DNA from: Zeugodacus cucurbitae
Taxonomy: Eukaryota > Arthropoda > Insecta > Diptera > Tephritidae
Reading direction: 5' to 3'
Assembly (NCBI RefSeq): GCF_028554725.1
Contig: NC_071667.1
Span: 14,677,501 to 14,741,500 of the forward strand
Length of the DNA: 64,000 nucleotides
Below, one piece after another: positions 35,560 to 47,300 of this stretch. The stretch's first letter is position 1; each line of letters opens with the position of its first letter. Position numbers and translations under genes: made by a program. The notes beneath the pieces were generated by a model. The model ran no database searches. It saw only the letters and a list, made by a program, of their open reading frames with translations, and was not told where the DNA came from.

Positions 35560-36440
35560 ACTATGGTCATAAATAGCTTATAGTACTAGAACCGAAGGGT
35601 TCAACAAGAGCGCTACACAAGTTTGAAATAAAACAAAAGCGGTTTGGGATATAAATGAAATTCTTTATTCCTGTGAAAGTAGATACGTTGCCATTATGTA
35701 TGGAACACGTTTTTTTTTCATGGCCACCACGGGCACACTTGTAAAAGTCCAGACGCTGAACCCAATTTTCGACCGTTATCAAGCATAAGCAATTTCACGT
35801 TCGATATTCGTACGAAGTTAATCAATCGTCGCTGGCTTGACGTAGCCCCACAGGAAAGAGTCTAACAGGGTTAAATCGCACGAACGATACTCCCAATTGA
35901 CTGGTCCATTTCTCCAAACTTAGTTTTCAACAAATCGATTGTGACATTCGCTGTGTGGCTTGTGGCGCCGTCCTATCGTTTTCAAATTGTTGATCACCCC
36001 GATTCACGAACATACAACTATTCTGGTGGTTAAATGGCTTCTGTTCTTGCATCAATTTGATCTTGTAAGGATGTAGGCCAAGATGTTTTCGCAAAATTCA
36101 CCATAGCTTGAAAACGACGCGTGAGAGACTGATTTGGGTCTTCACCAATTGATGCGCCAGCGGCAGCAATGTTCTCAATACTACGGGCACTTCTTTGTCT
36201 CACTGGCACAGGAACATTTTGTACTGTGCCTGGGGATTAAAATTTTTCAACCAGACGTCCAATTGTTGATCTGACAGGACCGTTATGACGACCATACATT
36301 GGACGTAGCGCTCTTAAAGTTGAGGCGACTGACTCCAAATTTCGGTAGTAAATTTTAATAATTTCGATTCGTTGTCTACTTTTACAGCATCCCTATTGAA
36401 AAGCCCTCTACATACACATATATCTAGAAAGAGTGCAGGC
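35560..36440 (-). pseudogene. Degenerate Tc1/mariner-superfamily transposase
   Basis: Read on -, fragments in several frames match in order a widespread insect transposase: near the N-terminus LRALRPMYGRHNGPV, then VPVPVRQRSARSIENIAA, and toward the C-terminus GPVNWEYRSCDLT followed by FLWGYVK and VENWVQRLDFYKCARGGH. Stops and frameshifts interrupt it throughout and the central catalytic part is largely lost. It lies between the guanylate cyclase 3' end and the nuclear receptor. It belongs to the same family as the remnant at 22508-23405. Confidence 0.75.
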
Positions 36441-36467
36441 ACTATTAAGTCAAGTTAATTCAACACT

Positions 36468-36473
36468 TTTATT
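36468..36473 (-). promoter_or_regulatory. Poly(A) signal, nuclear receptor
   Basis: On - this reads AATAAA, about 140 bases after the stop of the nuclear receptor. It is the nearest canonical signal downstream. Confidence 0.5.
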
Positions 36474-36609
36474 ACACTACTTCATAAGACGAATAAATAA
36501 CATTCATATGACAAAGCGATGAATTTTTTGTTTGCCATTGTACATACATACATCCGATATCTTCAAAATTTGAAGTTCATATATTACAAAAATCACGTTA
36601 CGATTAAAC

Positions 36610-37660
36610 TCACAAGTTCTTCACAATATCTCGTACAACTGTGCGAAAAAGCGATGAGAGTAGACTGTCATAATAACGCTGGGTCAATTGTCTCAAGCCC
36701 AGTAGAAGTGTGCCGAAACGCAACCAGTTCGATTGTTGCATGGTGTATCGTGCCAGCGAAACCAAAGCGCCATTTGCATAACTCTCCAACAGCGTTGCAT
36801 TCTCCGCGCTAACGGCCAATTCTGTAAGTTGACAAATATGTAGGCAATCTCCGCTTAAAATAGATTCTACACCATTTACCTTTCCGACAAAGTATTAATG
36901 TTTCCAGGAAATTCAATTCCATCACATCGGCGCGCAGCTGTTTCGCCTCAGCGATGACGCGCCGCAATTGCGGATCACCGCATGCATCAATCATAGCCGT
37001 GATGTCGAGCGACCAATGCGAGGCGCGCAACACAAAGCACTCATTCCACACGGCATTCAAAATGGTCTCCTGCTGTGCTGGTGAGAGTGTACGAAATTGC
37101 TCGTTGCATTTAGCTTGCCGCAGACAGGTGACTAGGATTTGTGCTAGTATTTGGAAATTCACCGCATTGCCGGTGGTGAGCGCCGCATTGTGTGGTTTTG
37201 GCTGCAGCGTTGCATAATGTGCACGATACGTCTGGTGCGTATATGCATAACGCGGTAGCGTTAAACTTTTCGAGTTTCCGGTGACATGTTTGCCCGCAGC
37301 TGCTTGGGTGCGTGGACCACGCTCTTCTTGCACTGCAGTCACATTCATGCCCACAGCCAGGCAACGTTGCAAACGACAATATGGACACCAATTGCGACGT
37401 GCTTTATCCACAATACAATTGCCTTTTGCGGCGATGCACGTATAGAGTGTGCCCTTGCGTACGCTACGCTTGAAGAAACAAGAACAGCCGTCACAGCAAA
37501 GTATACCGTAATGCTTGCCGGAGCTCTGATCGCCACATACCTGACAGATATTGTGTGATATACCAGCTGAGGCAAGAGTAGGCTCGATACCACTGTACAT
37601 TTGGGTTATTGTTGATCTTTTAGACTCTACGGTACTAACAACGTCACCTAGATCAGTCAT
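36610..37660 (-). CDS. Hr83: Orphan nuclear receptor, NR2E group (Hr83-like)
   Basis: A ligand-regulated-type transcription factor acting in the nucleus. Two exons, 37660-36880 and 36821-36610, are separated by a 58-base intron (gtaaat...cttacag) and give 330 codons plus a stop. Residues 39-105 form the two-zinc-finger DNA-binding domain: CQVCGDQSSGKHYGILCCDG with the P-box region CDGCSCFFKRS, then CIVDKARRNWCPYCRLQRC and GMN. A basic extension (VQEERGPR) follows. The rest is a ligand-binding domain, ending RFGTLLLGLRQL and FRTVVRDIVKNL; splicing is needed to retain this C-terminus, because reading through the intron gives an unrelated tail. The unusual Cys in the P-box region is what I recall for Drosophila Hr83 (NR2E5). 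Start at 37660 is the first in-frame ATG; an internal start at Met21 cannot be excluded. Confidence 0.9.
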
Positions 37661-40439
37661 CCTTGAAGGCTACGCGCTAAAAACCAACTGAAATCCGTTG
37701 ATAAATTGCATTTGATTTTTATAGCCACCGCCATTTCTAGTTCCTAGTTGCGAGTTTCAGTTGCCATATTACCCATACTCCTCATTACTCATATTTGTAA
37801 GTATACGTTGCATGCGTTCTTCGCGCGCAAGTCGTCATTTCCAATTACACAGCTTTTGTTATTGATTATTGTTAAGAGAGACACATATTTCTTACTATTT
37901 TAGTTTTGTCAATCATTGCCGCGTGTCACCTCTCATAAGGCATATTTGCATATGTGCATATGCTTGCTCGATTGGTCAATAAGCGGTTATCCTGTCGCCG
38001 AGCATTGCACTTCAATTGCAAAGCAAAGGTTTGCAACATTTCCTTAATAAGTCCATTGACGAATAGTCAGCGATATTTAAGTGGCGAATTACAGTGGAAA
38101 TCATTTAATGAGAACGATTGAATTAAGTCCAATTTTAGTAGTCGAAGTGTTTCAGCGCTTATGGTTATCGGTATCAGGGATCTGTTTGTTTGAACCTGTG
38201 TTATAAGTCTGATTTTAGATATCTGATAACTCTCGAACCACTAAACATTCAAAGACAATTAAAACTTTTAAGTACCGTATTTAAGAGATAAGATGACAAG
38301 AAGCTGAAGCGGGAAAGAGAAACTCATGCGAGAAAACTACTTTTCTCAGCTGAGAAAGGGATAGTGGTTGATTTCAAAGAGCTCCGGAACACAACAGATT
38401 GAGTAGGCAGGACTGGATCTGTGTCGGTCGAATCCAAAGTTAATCCGACAGTGATGCGAGTTTAATCAGCTACGTTAGCAGGGTCAGTGTTGAACCAAGA
38501 AGATTAGTGCGTCACGTCATGTGATATTCTCTTAATGCGCTCTACAACATTTGATTTTGTATTGCTTAGTTTCTCTACTACTTACTGAGAGAGGGGCTAT
38601 TATTAAGGGAAGATTAATAGACGGAGTGGTAATATGGTTCAAAATTTGATCAGTGCCACTTAGCTTTATTCTCGGCTTTGAATGAACGTTGTCGAAATTT
38701 AATGGAGATTCCGGACTTTCTGAGTAATAACGTTTCTAAAGCAGATTTAGAGGATTAAATATGCATTGATAACATTTTCTTACAATAATATTTAATCTCA
38801 AAGTAAACGATCTCAAATCGAAGTAAGACATCGATTATATAAGTTGCCATTAGAACAACTGTTCTTAAGTATTACCACACGGGGGTTCACTGTATTATAA
38901 AAAACTCCTCAATCTAGTCTTCGGCATTCTCATCATCATACAAACAAACAGTTACATACTTACGCATGTCTTTATGTATTTACATGACTGGCAATGTTTA
39001 TTTACACAATGATTCCTAACCAGCAACTACCGAGAAGACCACTTAAAACACACCTTCAAACAACAACAATAACATGTTTCTATTGCTTTTCGTATTATGA
39101 TTATTTACTCTTACTATAAATAAACAAACAAACATATGTACATACGAGTATAAGAGTGCATATGTGGTGCTGCATATAAGTGTTAGATAATTTGTCAACT
39201 GTCACGCGTCATTGTACTGTTATGGGTGTTAACAACAATCAGACAAGCGTTAACATTTTGCCTCGTTAATAATTTGTAAATAAATAAATTGATTTGATTA
39301 GACCTTTGCCATCGCTGATTTAAGGGTAAGGGTGTGGTCAGTGGGGCGTTTATGTCAAATGCGCTGGTGGTAGTGTAATTATTGGTCGGAAAGGCAATAG
39401 TTTCCTTGTAAGCGTTTATTTGTGTATTACCAACTGGGAAGCATGAGGTTGAACGTTAATGCTTTTTGATTACTACATTTGATATTTGTTGTGATGACAT
39501 TTGATGTAAACAATTGAGCTTTGAAAACAAATAATATTAATTTAGAATTGCTAATGGGTGTGTTGCTCTCAAGGAGTGAGTTTGACTTCAATAGGTGGGA
39601 ATAGTACATAATACCAATATATTAATTGTATTGAATATTTTACAATGATTTATCCAGTTAATCTTAATGTGATATGTTCTGTGTACATTTTATTGAGTAA
39701 TAGATGTCATTCTATCACTTTTACCCATAACATAGCTGACGCTGTTAAGCAAAATTGTCTGTTAATTAAAAGTGCTTATTGTAAGTTATTCTTTCAGTAA
39801 ATACCAAGAATGTGAATACCCGAATCATGTAAGCTTTCGTACATTTAGTTTTCTAACTTTCAAAGGCTATAAGCATTTTCGAATTCGTATTTGTATTATA
39901 AATACTTTTATAAAAGTTTTGGATCGCAAAAAAAAATATATATATGTACGTATATAATTTGACAGTTGCTTTCAATAAAACATCGTGTTACAGAGAAATT
40001 TAAAAATAGTCAACCCAGATATAATCATCGCTTTGGAAGATTATTTACATGTTAATTATAAATATCTTCGTCATTTTTTAGTAAATTTAACCCTTCTTAA
40101 ATTTTCAATTTTTTTCTAAAATTTATTAATCCAAAAATATATAAATTTTCAATAAATTATTTTAAAACCAAAAATATATAATATTAATATATTTGGTTTT
40201 TGCTACAAACGTTTTAATGTTTTCTAAAAACTCAATACTGCACAATTAACGAGCAGATCTGGCAACATTCATAATTATTTCGCCGAACACGTTTTCACAT
40301 TGACATTCGTAAACAATCATTATCAGCTGTCAACAAATAAGTCAATGTGCTCAAGATTTTGACTGCATTATTTCGTTTTATTTTCCGGGAATAGTTTTCA
40401 AAATTGTTAAAATTTTAGTAATTTCTATTGCGCAAAGCA
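37661..40439. other. Intergenic region between divergent nuclear receptor and SHQ1
   Basis: No coding region or clear transposon is recognised. The two flanking genes point away from each other, so the region must hold both promoters, but I see no convincing TATA/Inr combination. Short ORFs here have no recognisable similarity. A/T-rich stretches lie at 39900-40210. Confidence 0.4.
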
Positions 40440-42286
40440 ATGACTTTTGAACAGACAATACAACACACAATCGACGGTGACGTCTGTCGACTACAGATTG
40501 CGCTAGTGGAAAATAGGCATGCTGAAGCCGGTGATGGCGATGGCGGCGGCAAAGAAACAAGCACGCCAAATCGACGCAATTGTGACATCTTCGTGGAGGA
40601 TCACAATTTCTATATTTATGCAGATACACGGCTTTACCGGTATACATTGCGTATTAATATTAAATAGTAAAAGTTATGAAAAACGCTTTATTGTAGGTTC
40701 AACTTGTCGGAGCGCCAATTCGATACCAAAGACATGAAAAATTTTGTTATCAATTTTAATACCAAAACAAATAGTTACGAAGTAGATTTGCCCTGCTTAC
40801 CGCGTACAAATGAGGAGCAAAAAATGTTACCAGAAAAGAGTGATGCGGAGAAAAAGTGCAGAGATGGCGCAACGCCATCAACTATTGAACTGTGGAAACT
40901 GAAACGCATTACCGACAACTGTCTGCTGCGTTTGGATAAAAGTGTTGAACTTTCAAAATTCATAGCTGACTTTGGTTATGGTTTTGCAGGGAGATTTAAA
41001 GGCGATATCACGGGCGTTGTAAGTACATTTAATTTATAACTCTGCGTATGTTTTTAACTTCATGTCCTATATTTTGCGCAGGATGACAGATCTGCTATCG
41101 CGCAAATGCCAGAACCCGGCACAGTTAGTCCACTCCAACGCAGTATTGACCGCGAAATCGATGAACTGAAAAATTTCTCACGTGATCAGTATAAATTGAA
41201 TTTCGTTGAGTTGCAGGTACCCGAAGGTCATGAGAACCCAATGAAATACACCTATAATTTTGAAGGTATGTAATGTTTAGTGACTGTGGTAATATTTTTA
41301 ACAGCATTCAATTGAATATAGAGTTGTTGTTGAATTTCGAAATAGTTATATAAAACATGTTAAAATTATATTTTTTATATGCTAATTTAAAACATTTAAC
41401 CATTTTCTAGATGTTACGCTGACACGCGACGAGGAATGCCTGCTGCACAATTTGACACGCAAGTCACAAGAATCCTTGTTATCTTGCAACTACGAACAGT
41501 CGGACGTGGATTGTGGTCTGATATGCATATTATTAGCAATTTGCTATGATATACGGTAAGAGTCCATAATTTTCCATTTCTCAATTCACATTAACGCTAC
41601 AACTACCTTTTAGCACCACATCGAATGAGCCGACTTGCGAAAGCCCCTGGACCCGCAGCATTCTCACCGCGACGCTTAGTTACTTTGAGCCGTTCGAAAA
41701 CATTAAAGATGTTGTTATTAGCTTCTTACGCCGCTCACTGATTTATCCACTCTATCGCAATTATGACTTAGGGCGCCTGTGTTTGCAAGATGCCATTGAT
41801 GGTTTGAAGAAAAATCCCGCATGGGTATTAAAACAGTTGTTGCAAACACATGCGATTTTCGCCAGCAGCGATTGTCAACAGATTTTCAATCAATATTACA
41901 TTGAAGATTATATACGTTATGTTGCCGATAGTAATCGTTGTGGTGCCACGCATTTGCGTCTCTTAGCACGCAATCTGAAAAATGTACTGCTTGATGTATC
42001 GAAGAAGCATTTACGTTTGGAATTGGGAGAAATCGAGACTGAGTTGTTGAAGGAATTGATCACGGACATACATTTGGGTAATAGCTCAACTAGCGAGGAC
42101 GATGATACGGATGAAGATATTGACGATGTTGAGGGTGATGATGCAAATGATGAGAGCGGCACGGAAAGTGGCGAAGATGCCACAGACTCCTCATCGACTA
42201 CGGCGTCATCGTCTTCCAGTAGTGATACCGAACAGAATAGTGTAATCGAACAATGCAAGGAGGTTGTGAATGTTGCAAAAAATTAA
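40440..42286 (+). CDS. SHQ1: SHQ1, H/ACA ribonucleoprotein assembly factor
   Basis: SHQ1 is the nuclear/cytoplasmic chaperone that holds free dyskerin before it is loaded on H/ACA RNA, so it is needed for pseudouridylation guides. Exons 40440-40639, 40697-41018, 41082-41265, 41411-41555 and 41614-42286 join in frame to 507 codons plus a stop. The N-terminal part, split by the first intron, looks like the CS (p23-like) domain (FYIYADTRLYRFNLSERQF). The SHQ1-specific domain follows: NYEQSDVDCGLICILLAICY, WTRSILTATLSYF, then SFLRRSLIYPLYRNYDLGRL and AWVLKQLLQTHAIF. The last 60 residues are an Asp/Glu/Ser tail (SEDDDTDEDIDD). The chosen ATG at 40440 heads the only reading that gives the CS domain. 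Four short introns (56-155 bases) are typical of a housekeeping gene. Confidence 0.93.
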
Positions 42287-42466
42287 AATTTTCAATTACA
42301 TATTTGTAAATGTGCTTTTATAAAAAAAAAAATATTTGTTATACGTACACATATGCATATGCAAGAGCTCAGTATAACTGTACATTATGAAAAAATGTAT
42401 GTTTTTGGTTTTTATAGACGATAAGTGCTGCTTGCAAACCAATTTGACATTTCCATAATGCATTTT

Positions 42467-42472
42467 AATAAA
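42467..42472 (+). promoter_or_regulatory. Poly(A) signal, SHQ1
   Basis: AATAAA about 180 bases after the SHQ1 stop; the only canonical signal close by on +. Confidence 0.5.
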
Positions 42473-44319
42473 TATTTACTTGCATTCCGAATGTACTTCG
42501 AAAAGGTGTTTAAATGTAGTTAGGTGGTGAAGTTGGGGTTTACGTAACGTTTATAAATATGAATGTAATTGCTTTAGCAAACATTTCTTGAAATATCACT
42601 TAGAAAATTATTAACCTTAAATTAATTAAAGAAAAAAAACAATGTATATAAGTATATATATTTTAGCGACTTTATTTATTTCATAAAGTGTATTTTGCTT
42701 ACAGGCATTTACATTTTTTATATAAACTTATATCTAAACGTTAAATTTCGCTCTTATTTGCTTGACAAACATCTTTTTCTTTACAAATTGTATGTTTTCA
42801 TATATATTTTAACACCTCTTTGCATACAACTGTACATACATACAAGCAATTATTTAGTTATGAGTATTTATATGCTAATATTTTAAATCTAAAAACTCTC
42901 AGTAGATTTTTCGCTCACTATAAAGATTGCATTTTTTTCAAGATTATGTTGTTTTTAAAATTCTTCGGAATTTTCTTTTTGTCGGGGATTGTCACTGGCT
43001 ATTGCAACTGGATTATAGGGATGGCTAGCAGAATGTGCTTGATTAAATGTTTTATTTTAAAAAGTATATTCATATTAATATTATACTTAAATACTTCAGA
43101 TAATTTATATTTATGCTTGAGTAAAGCTAAAATTTACAACGTCATTTTGGGAAACATTCATATATGTAAGTACAGTGAAATAATAAAAAAAACATAAATC
43201 TGATTTTTTAATAAATACTTTTTTTAAATAATGCATTATAGCAAAACGTTTGTAATGTAAAGTGAAAACTTTCTAAAGTTTTGTATTATAGTCTTTTAAA
43301 TATATGTAAACAACGAATTTTTTTTTAGATTTGTAATTCAAATCTGTAAATAAGGCAGTGTTAAGTTATTAAATTCAAAATATCAAAAAAGAAAAAAAAA
43401 AACAGATTGTCGCTTACTTGAAGAAGGTTAAATTTTTTTTTATATTATTTAGATTTTTTGGTTTTGTTTTTTTTTAATACAAATTATAACTTTCATTGAA
43501 AAATGTATTGTTCAAAACAAAAACAATTTTTAATTTTTATTATATTAATTTATTTTTTTTATAATCAAATTTTATATTTTATAGTAAAAAAAATTTTATA
43601 TGAAAAAAATCGATAAATATTTCTCACAAATTACATTAGAAACGTTTTGCTACGTGTTTGAGCAGTTCTCTGTGTTTTTTTATTTTTTACTTTCTATTTA
43701 CATACAGATTCTTAAATATATTAAACAGTTAAAAGCAAGCACTACGAAAAAAAATTAAACAAAAAATACAGAAAGGGAGCAGTTCCTTAATCTAAAAAAT
43801 AAAAGAAAATTATTAATTTTGTTTTCATGGCTTTTCTCGAATATATGTATGCATTTTGTTTTTATAGTATTACACAAGTACTACATATAATTTTTATGTA
43901 TTTCTACCATTGCTTCTTACAAAATTCTAACTATTAGACAACTGCATGCCAAAGCGAATATTATTTATATATTTTTTTCAAGAATATGTTTATTTGTTGG
44001 CACTGCTTTCACACGAAATTCAAAGAGAACGCACACTTAAGTTTCACATACAAAAAAAAAAACCATTAATTGACAGCAAAAGAAAAAAATGATAATAATC
44101 ATAATAATTAATGTACTCAATACAAAATATTTACAAAAGTAATGCAAGTACTTGAACAAAAATAAAGAGATAAAAATAAAATATGATAAAAAAGAAACTG
44201 TTCAAAAAATAATAATGTGAAAACGTATTCCTAATTTCTAATACAACTAGGATTCGTAGCTTTTAGGCGGCCTGGCCTTTGGACAGAAACTTCGCACGCA
44301 GCTGTTGCACTTAGAAATG
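42473..44319 (-). other. Convergent intergenic region; probable 3' UTR of the VWC/FN3 gene
   Basis: Very A/T-rich DNA with long A and T runs and no recognisable coding region. On - two overlapping AATAAA signals lie at 42680-42675 and 42676-42671, close to the SHQ1 3' end, so the two transcripts may end near or overlap each other. The ORF at 42820-43197 is low-complexity and unlike a real protein. Confidence 0.35.
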
Positions 44320-44327
44320 CTACAGAT
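44320..44327 (-). CDS. VWC/FN3 protein last coding exon (8 coding bases)
   Basis: Acceptor ttttcatag ends at 44328; two bases complete Asn, followed by Leu and TAG, giving the C-terminus TMNL. The phase fits, and reading through the previous donor would run into intron, but so short a coding piece needs transcript support. An alternative acceptor further down would give another tail. Confidence 0.5.
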
Positions 44328-47300
44328 CTATGAAAAGAAAGGGAGAATAAAGAAAATAATTAGTTTTATTTATTATGCTGTAGGAATATATTAGTAACAA
44401 GTAAGGAAGGGCTAAGTTCGGGTGTAACCGAACATTTTATACTCTCGCAATTTATTTATTTAACTTTATTTATATTATATAATACACAATTTGACCCACA
44501 TATTCGTCATATATATTGTATAAAGTCCATTGCATTGAAAGTTGGAAAACATAATTTTAGGTTAGAAGCACCGAGGTCCTCGTGTTCGATATATGGGGCC
44601 TTAAAAACCTATGGTCCGATTTCGGCGATTTTTAGAATGGGGCTGCCACACTATTAACATAGTATTTGTGCAAAGCTCTGCACCGATATCTTCACTAGAG
44701 CTTACTTTATATATTGTAACGATTCAGATCGTCTTCAAAGTTCTGGTATATAGGAAGTAGGCGTGGTTGTGAAGCGATTTGGCCAATTTTCACAACATAT
44801 CAATGGGATGTAAGGAAACTATTACAAACCAAGTTTCATTGAAATCGGTCGAGTAGTTCCTGAGATATGGTTTTTGACCCATAATTGGGCGACGCCACGA
44901 CCATTTTCCATTTTGTAAAAAAAATCTGAGTGCAGCTTTCATCTGCCATTTCTTATGTGAAATTTAGTGTTTCTGACGTTTTTCGTTAGTGAGTTAACCC
45001 ACTTCTATTAATTTTCAACCTAACTTTTGTATGGGAGGTGGGCGTGGTTATAATCCGATTTTTTAATTTTTGGACTGTATTAGGAAGTGGCTAAAAAAAA
45101 CGACTGTAGAAAGTTTGGTTTATATAGCTCTATTGGTTTGCGAGATATGTACAAAAAACTTAGTAGGGGGCGGGGCCACGCCCACTTCCCCAAAAAATTA
45201 CATCCAAATATGCCCCTTCATAGTGCGATCGTTCATACCAAATTTGATTTCCATAGCTTTATTTGTGGCTTAGTTATGACACTTTATGTGTTTTCGGTTT
45301 TCGCCATTTTTTGGGCGTGGCAGTGGTCCGAGTTTGCTCATTTTACAAAGCAACCTTCCTATGGTGCCAAGAAATAAGTGTGCCAAGTTTCATCAAGATA
45401 TCTTAATTTTTACTCAAGTTACAGCTTGCACAGACGGACGGACGGACGGACAGACAGACATTCGGATTTGAACTCCACTCTTCACCCTGATCACTTTTTT
45501 ATATATAACCCTATATCTAACTCGTTCAGTTTTGGGTGTTACAAACAACCGTTATGTGAACAAAACTATAATACTCTCTTTAGCAACTTTTGTTGCGAGA
45601 GTATAAAAACCGAAATAAAATAACAATTAAGCCGCCAATGTCGAATATATCTATATAAATATGGTCTCAGAGACCTTTTAATTATTTTTGACGGCCTGAA
45701 ATATATTATATTAATTTCATATACTTTATTCTATTTCATACTCACTCATTGTCTCTTGTTGTATCTCCACCTTATACGAAGGATTATCATAGGCCGCATC
45801 ACTCTTTCGTGGTGGCGTTATAGACGCTGTCTGATGTACTCGTCTCCTGGTTAGAATCAGTAACAGCACAATTGTGGACATAATTGCCAAGGCAGCAACC
45901 ACGGATACAACAACTAGTGGTCCATAGTAATCACCAGCTGGTTGATCACCTCCAGCACTGGCTGTGAGCAGTTTACCTAAGTAAAATAAAATAATTATTG
46001 TTGGAATTCGTAAAATTAATAAATTGACGATTGACTTTTGAATTAATTAAAAAGTCCTTTAGATCGTTAAATCAATATTAATCTCAAATAAAACGACATT
46101 TCTGCATATAGGGTTAGGTTAGGTTAAAAAGGCTGATCCCCGCGACAGATTTCGCGATGGATCCCACTTGGATAGCTAAAATAGGTTACAAATCTCACTC
46201 ACTACTAAGTTTTCATGAGATCTTTCCTCGAAAGAAAGGTAAACCTAAACAATTCTTTGCGGACTTCAGTATTGAAAAATGAATTTGACAAGGGTCTGAT
46301 ACGAAATGATATTTTAGCATCAAGTAAAGATTATGTTTCATATTTTATATATTTATAAAATTGGAAATATAAATATTTAATTACCCAAATCAGCAAAGAA
46401 GACTTGTATCCTTTCGATAGCATTAAATACTTACGAAAGACAAATGAGGTTTATAAAAAATATATTATACATTCTACATTGTACTTTTTAAAGCCAACAA
46501 ACACTTACCAGTTTTTCCCGGCGTTGCTGGTCCACTCGGCTTTGTCATAAAGTTGACTACATTACTCTTCTTAATATTGCCATTTGTTAGATACATCTCT
46601 AGCCAGAGATGATATTTAGTGCCCGGTTTCAAGTCCATAATCAATGTACCCGTGGTACTATCACGTTTCGCCACCTTGAACACGCTTGAATCTTCTTTAC
46701 CAGCATCACTCTGGTAGATAGCACGATAAATATTTACATATTTATCTTCCGGATATGGCACACCGTTCCATGAAACCTCCACACTCTGCGATTTCACCTT
46801 AGTCACATTGACCATAACATCAAAGTTGTAGACATCAACCTTTGGTGCGGTGCGCACTTTAATCATATGACCAGCCAAGAGTTCACCACCATGCCCCGCC
46901 AACGGTATATAGAATAGACCAATCTCATAGCCAGTATCTGCTTGTAAATTCTCAATTGTATAACTGGTGAGCGTGCGATGCACCAGCGGCGTGGATGAAT
47001 AAATCTGACCGGTCAGCTCTTTGTAACGCAACTGTATACCATCAACATATTCTAATTGTTCATCAGCGATCTTCTTCCATGTCAATTGTAACCAAGTAGA
47101 GTTCGTCTCACTAACATTCAACTCTGGATCTTCTATACTCTTGAAGACATCCTTGAAGTCTGGACGATAATCTGAGATTTGTGGTGGCGGTGTTATCGTG
47201 CGATCGGCAGGCGTGGTCACAGTTAAGATCGGACTCGTTGGTTGTGAGTTCAGATCGCGCAAAATAAGTGTAATTTTAATTTTATATAATGAATTTGGCT

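Noticed and set aside
36809..36879. Unspliced C-terminus of the nuclear receptor (CRKGKWCRIYFKRR)
   Set aside because: Splicing a 58-base GT/AG intron restores a typical ligand-binding-domain end, whereas read-through gives a basic tail unrelated to the family.
42820..43197. Small membrane-protein gene
   Set aside because: The hydrophobic ORF is caused by A/T-rich codons in a 3' UTR-like region; no similarity or gene context supports it.
46108..46125. GGTTAGGTTAGGTTA as a telomeric (TTAGG)n trace
   Set aside because: Only about three units, and flies lack TTAGG telomeres; it fits a common dispersed repeat start better.
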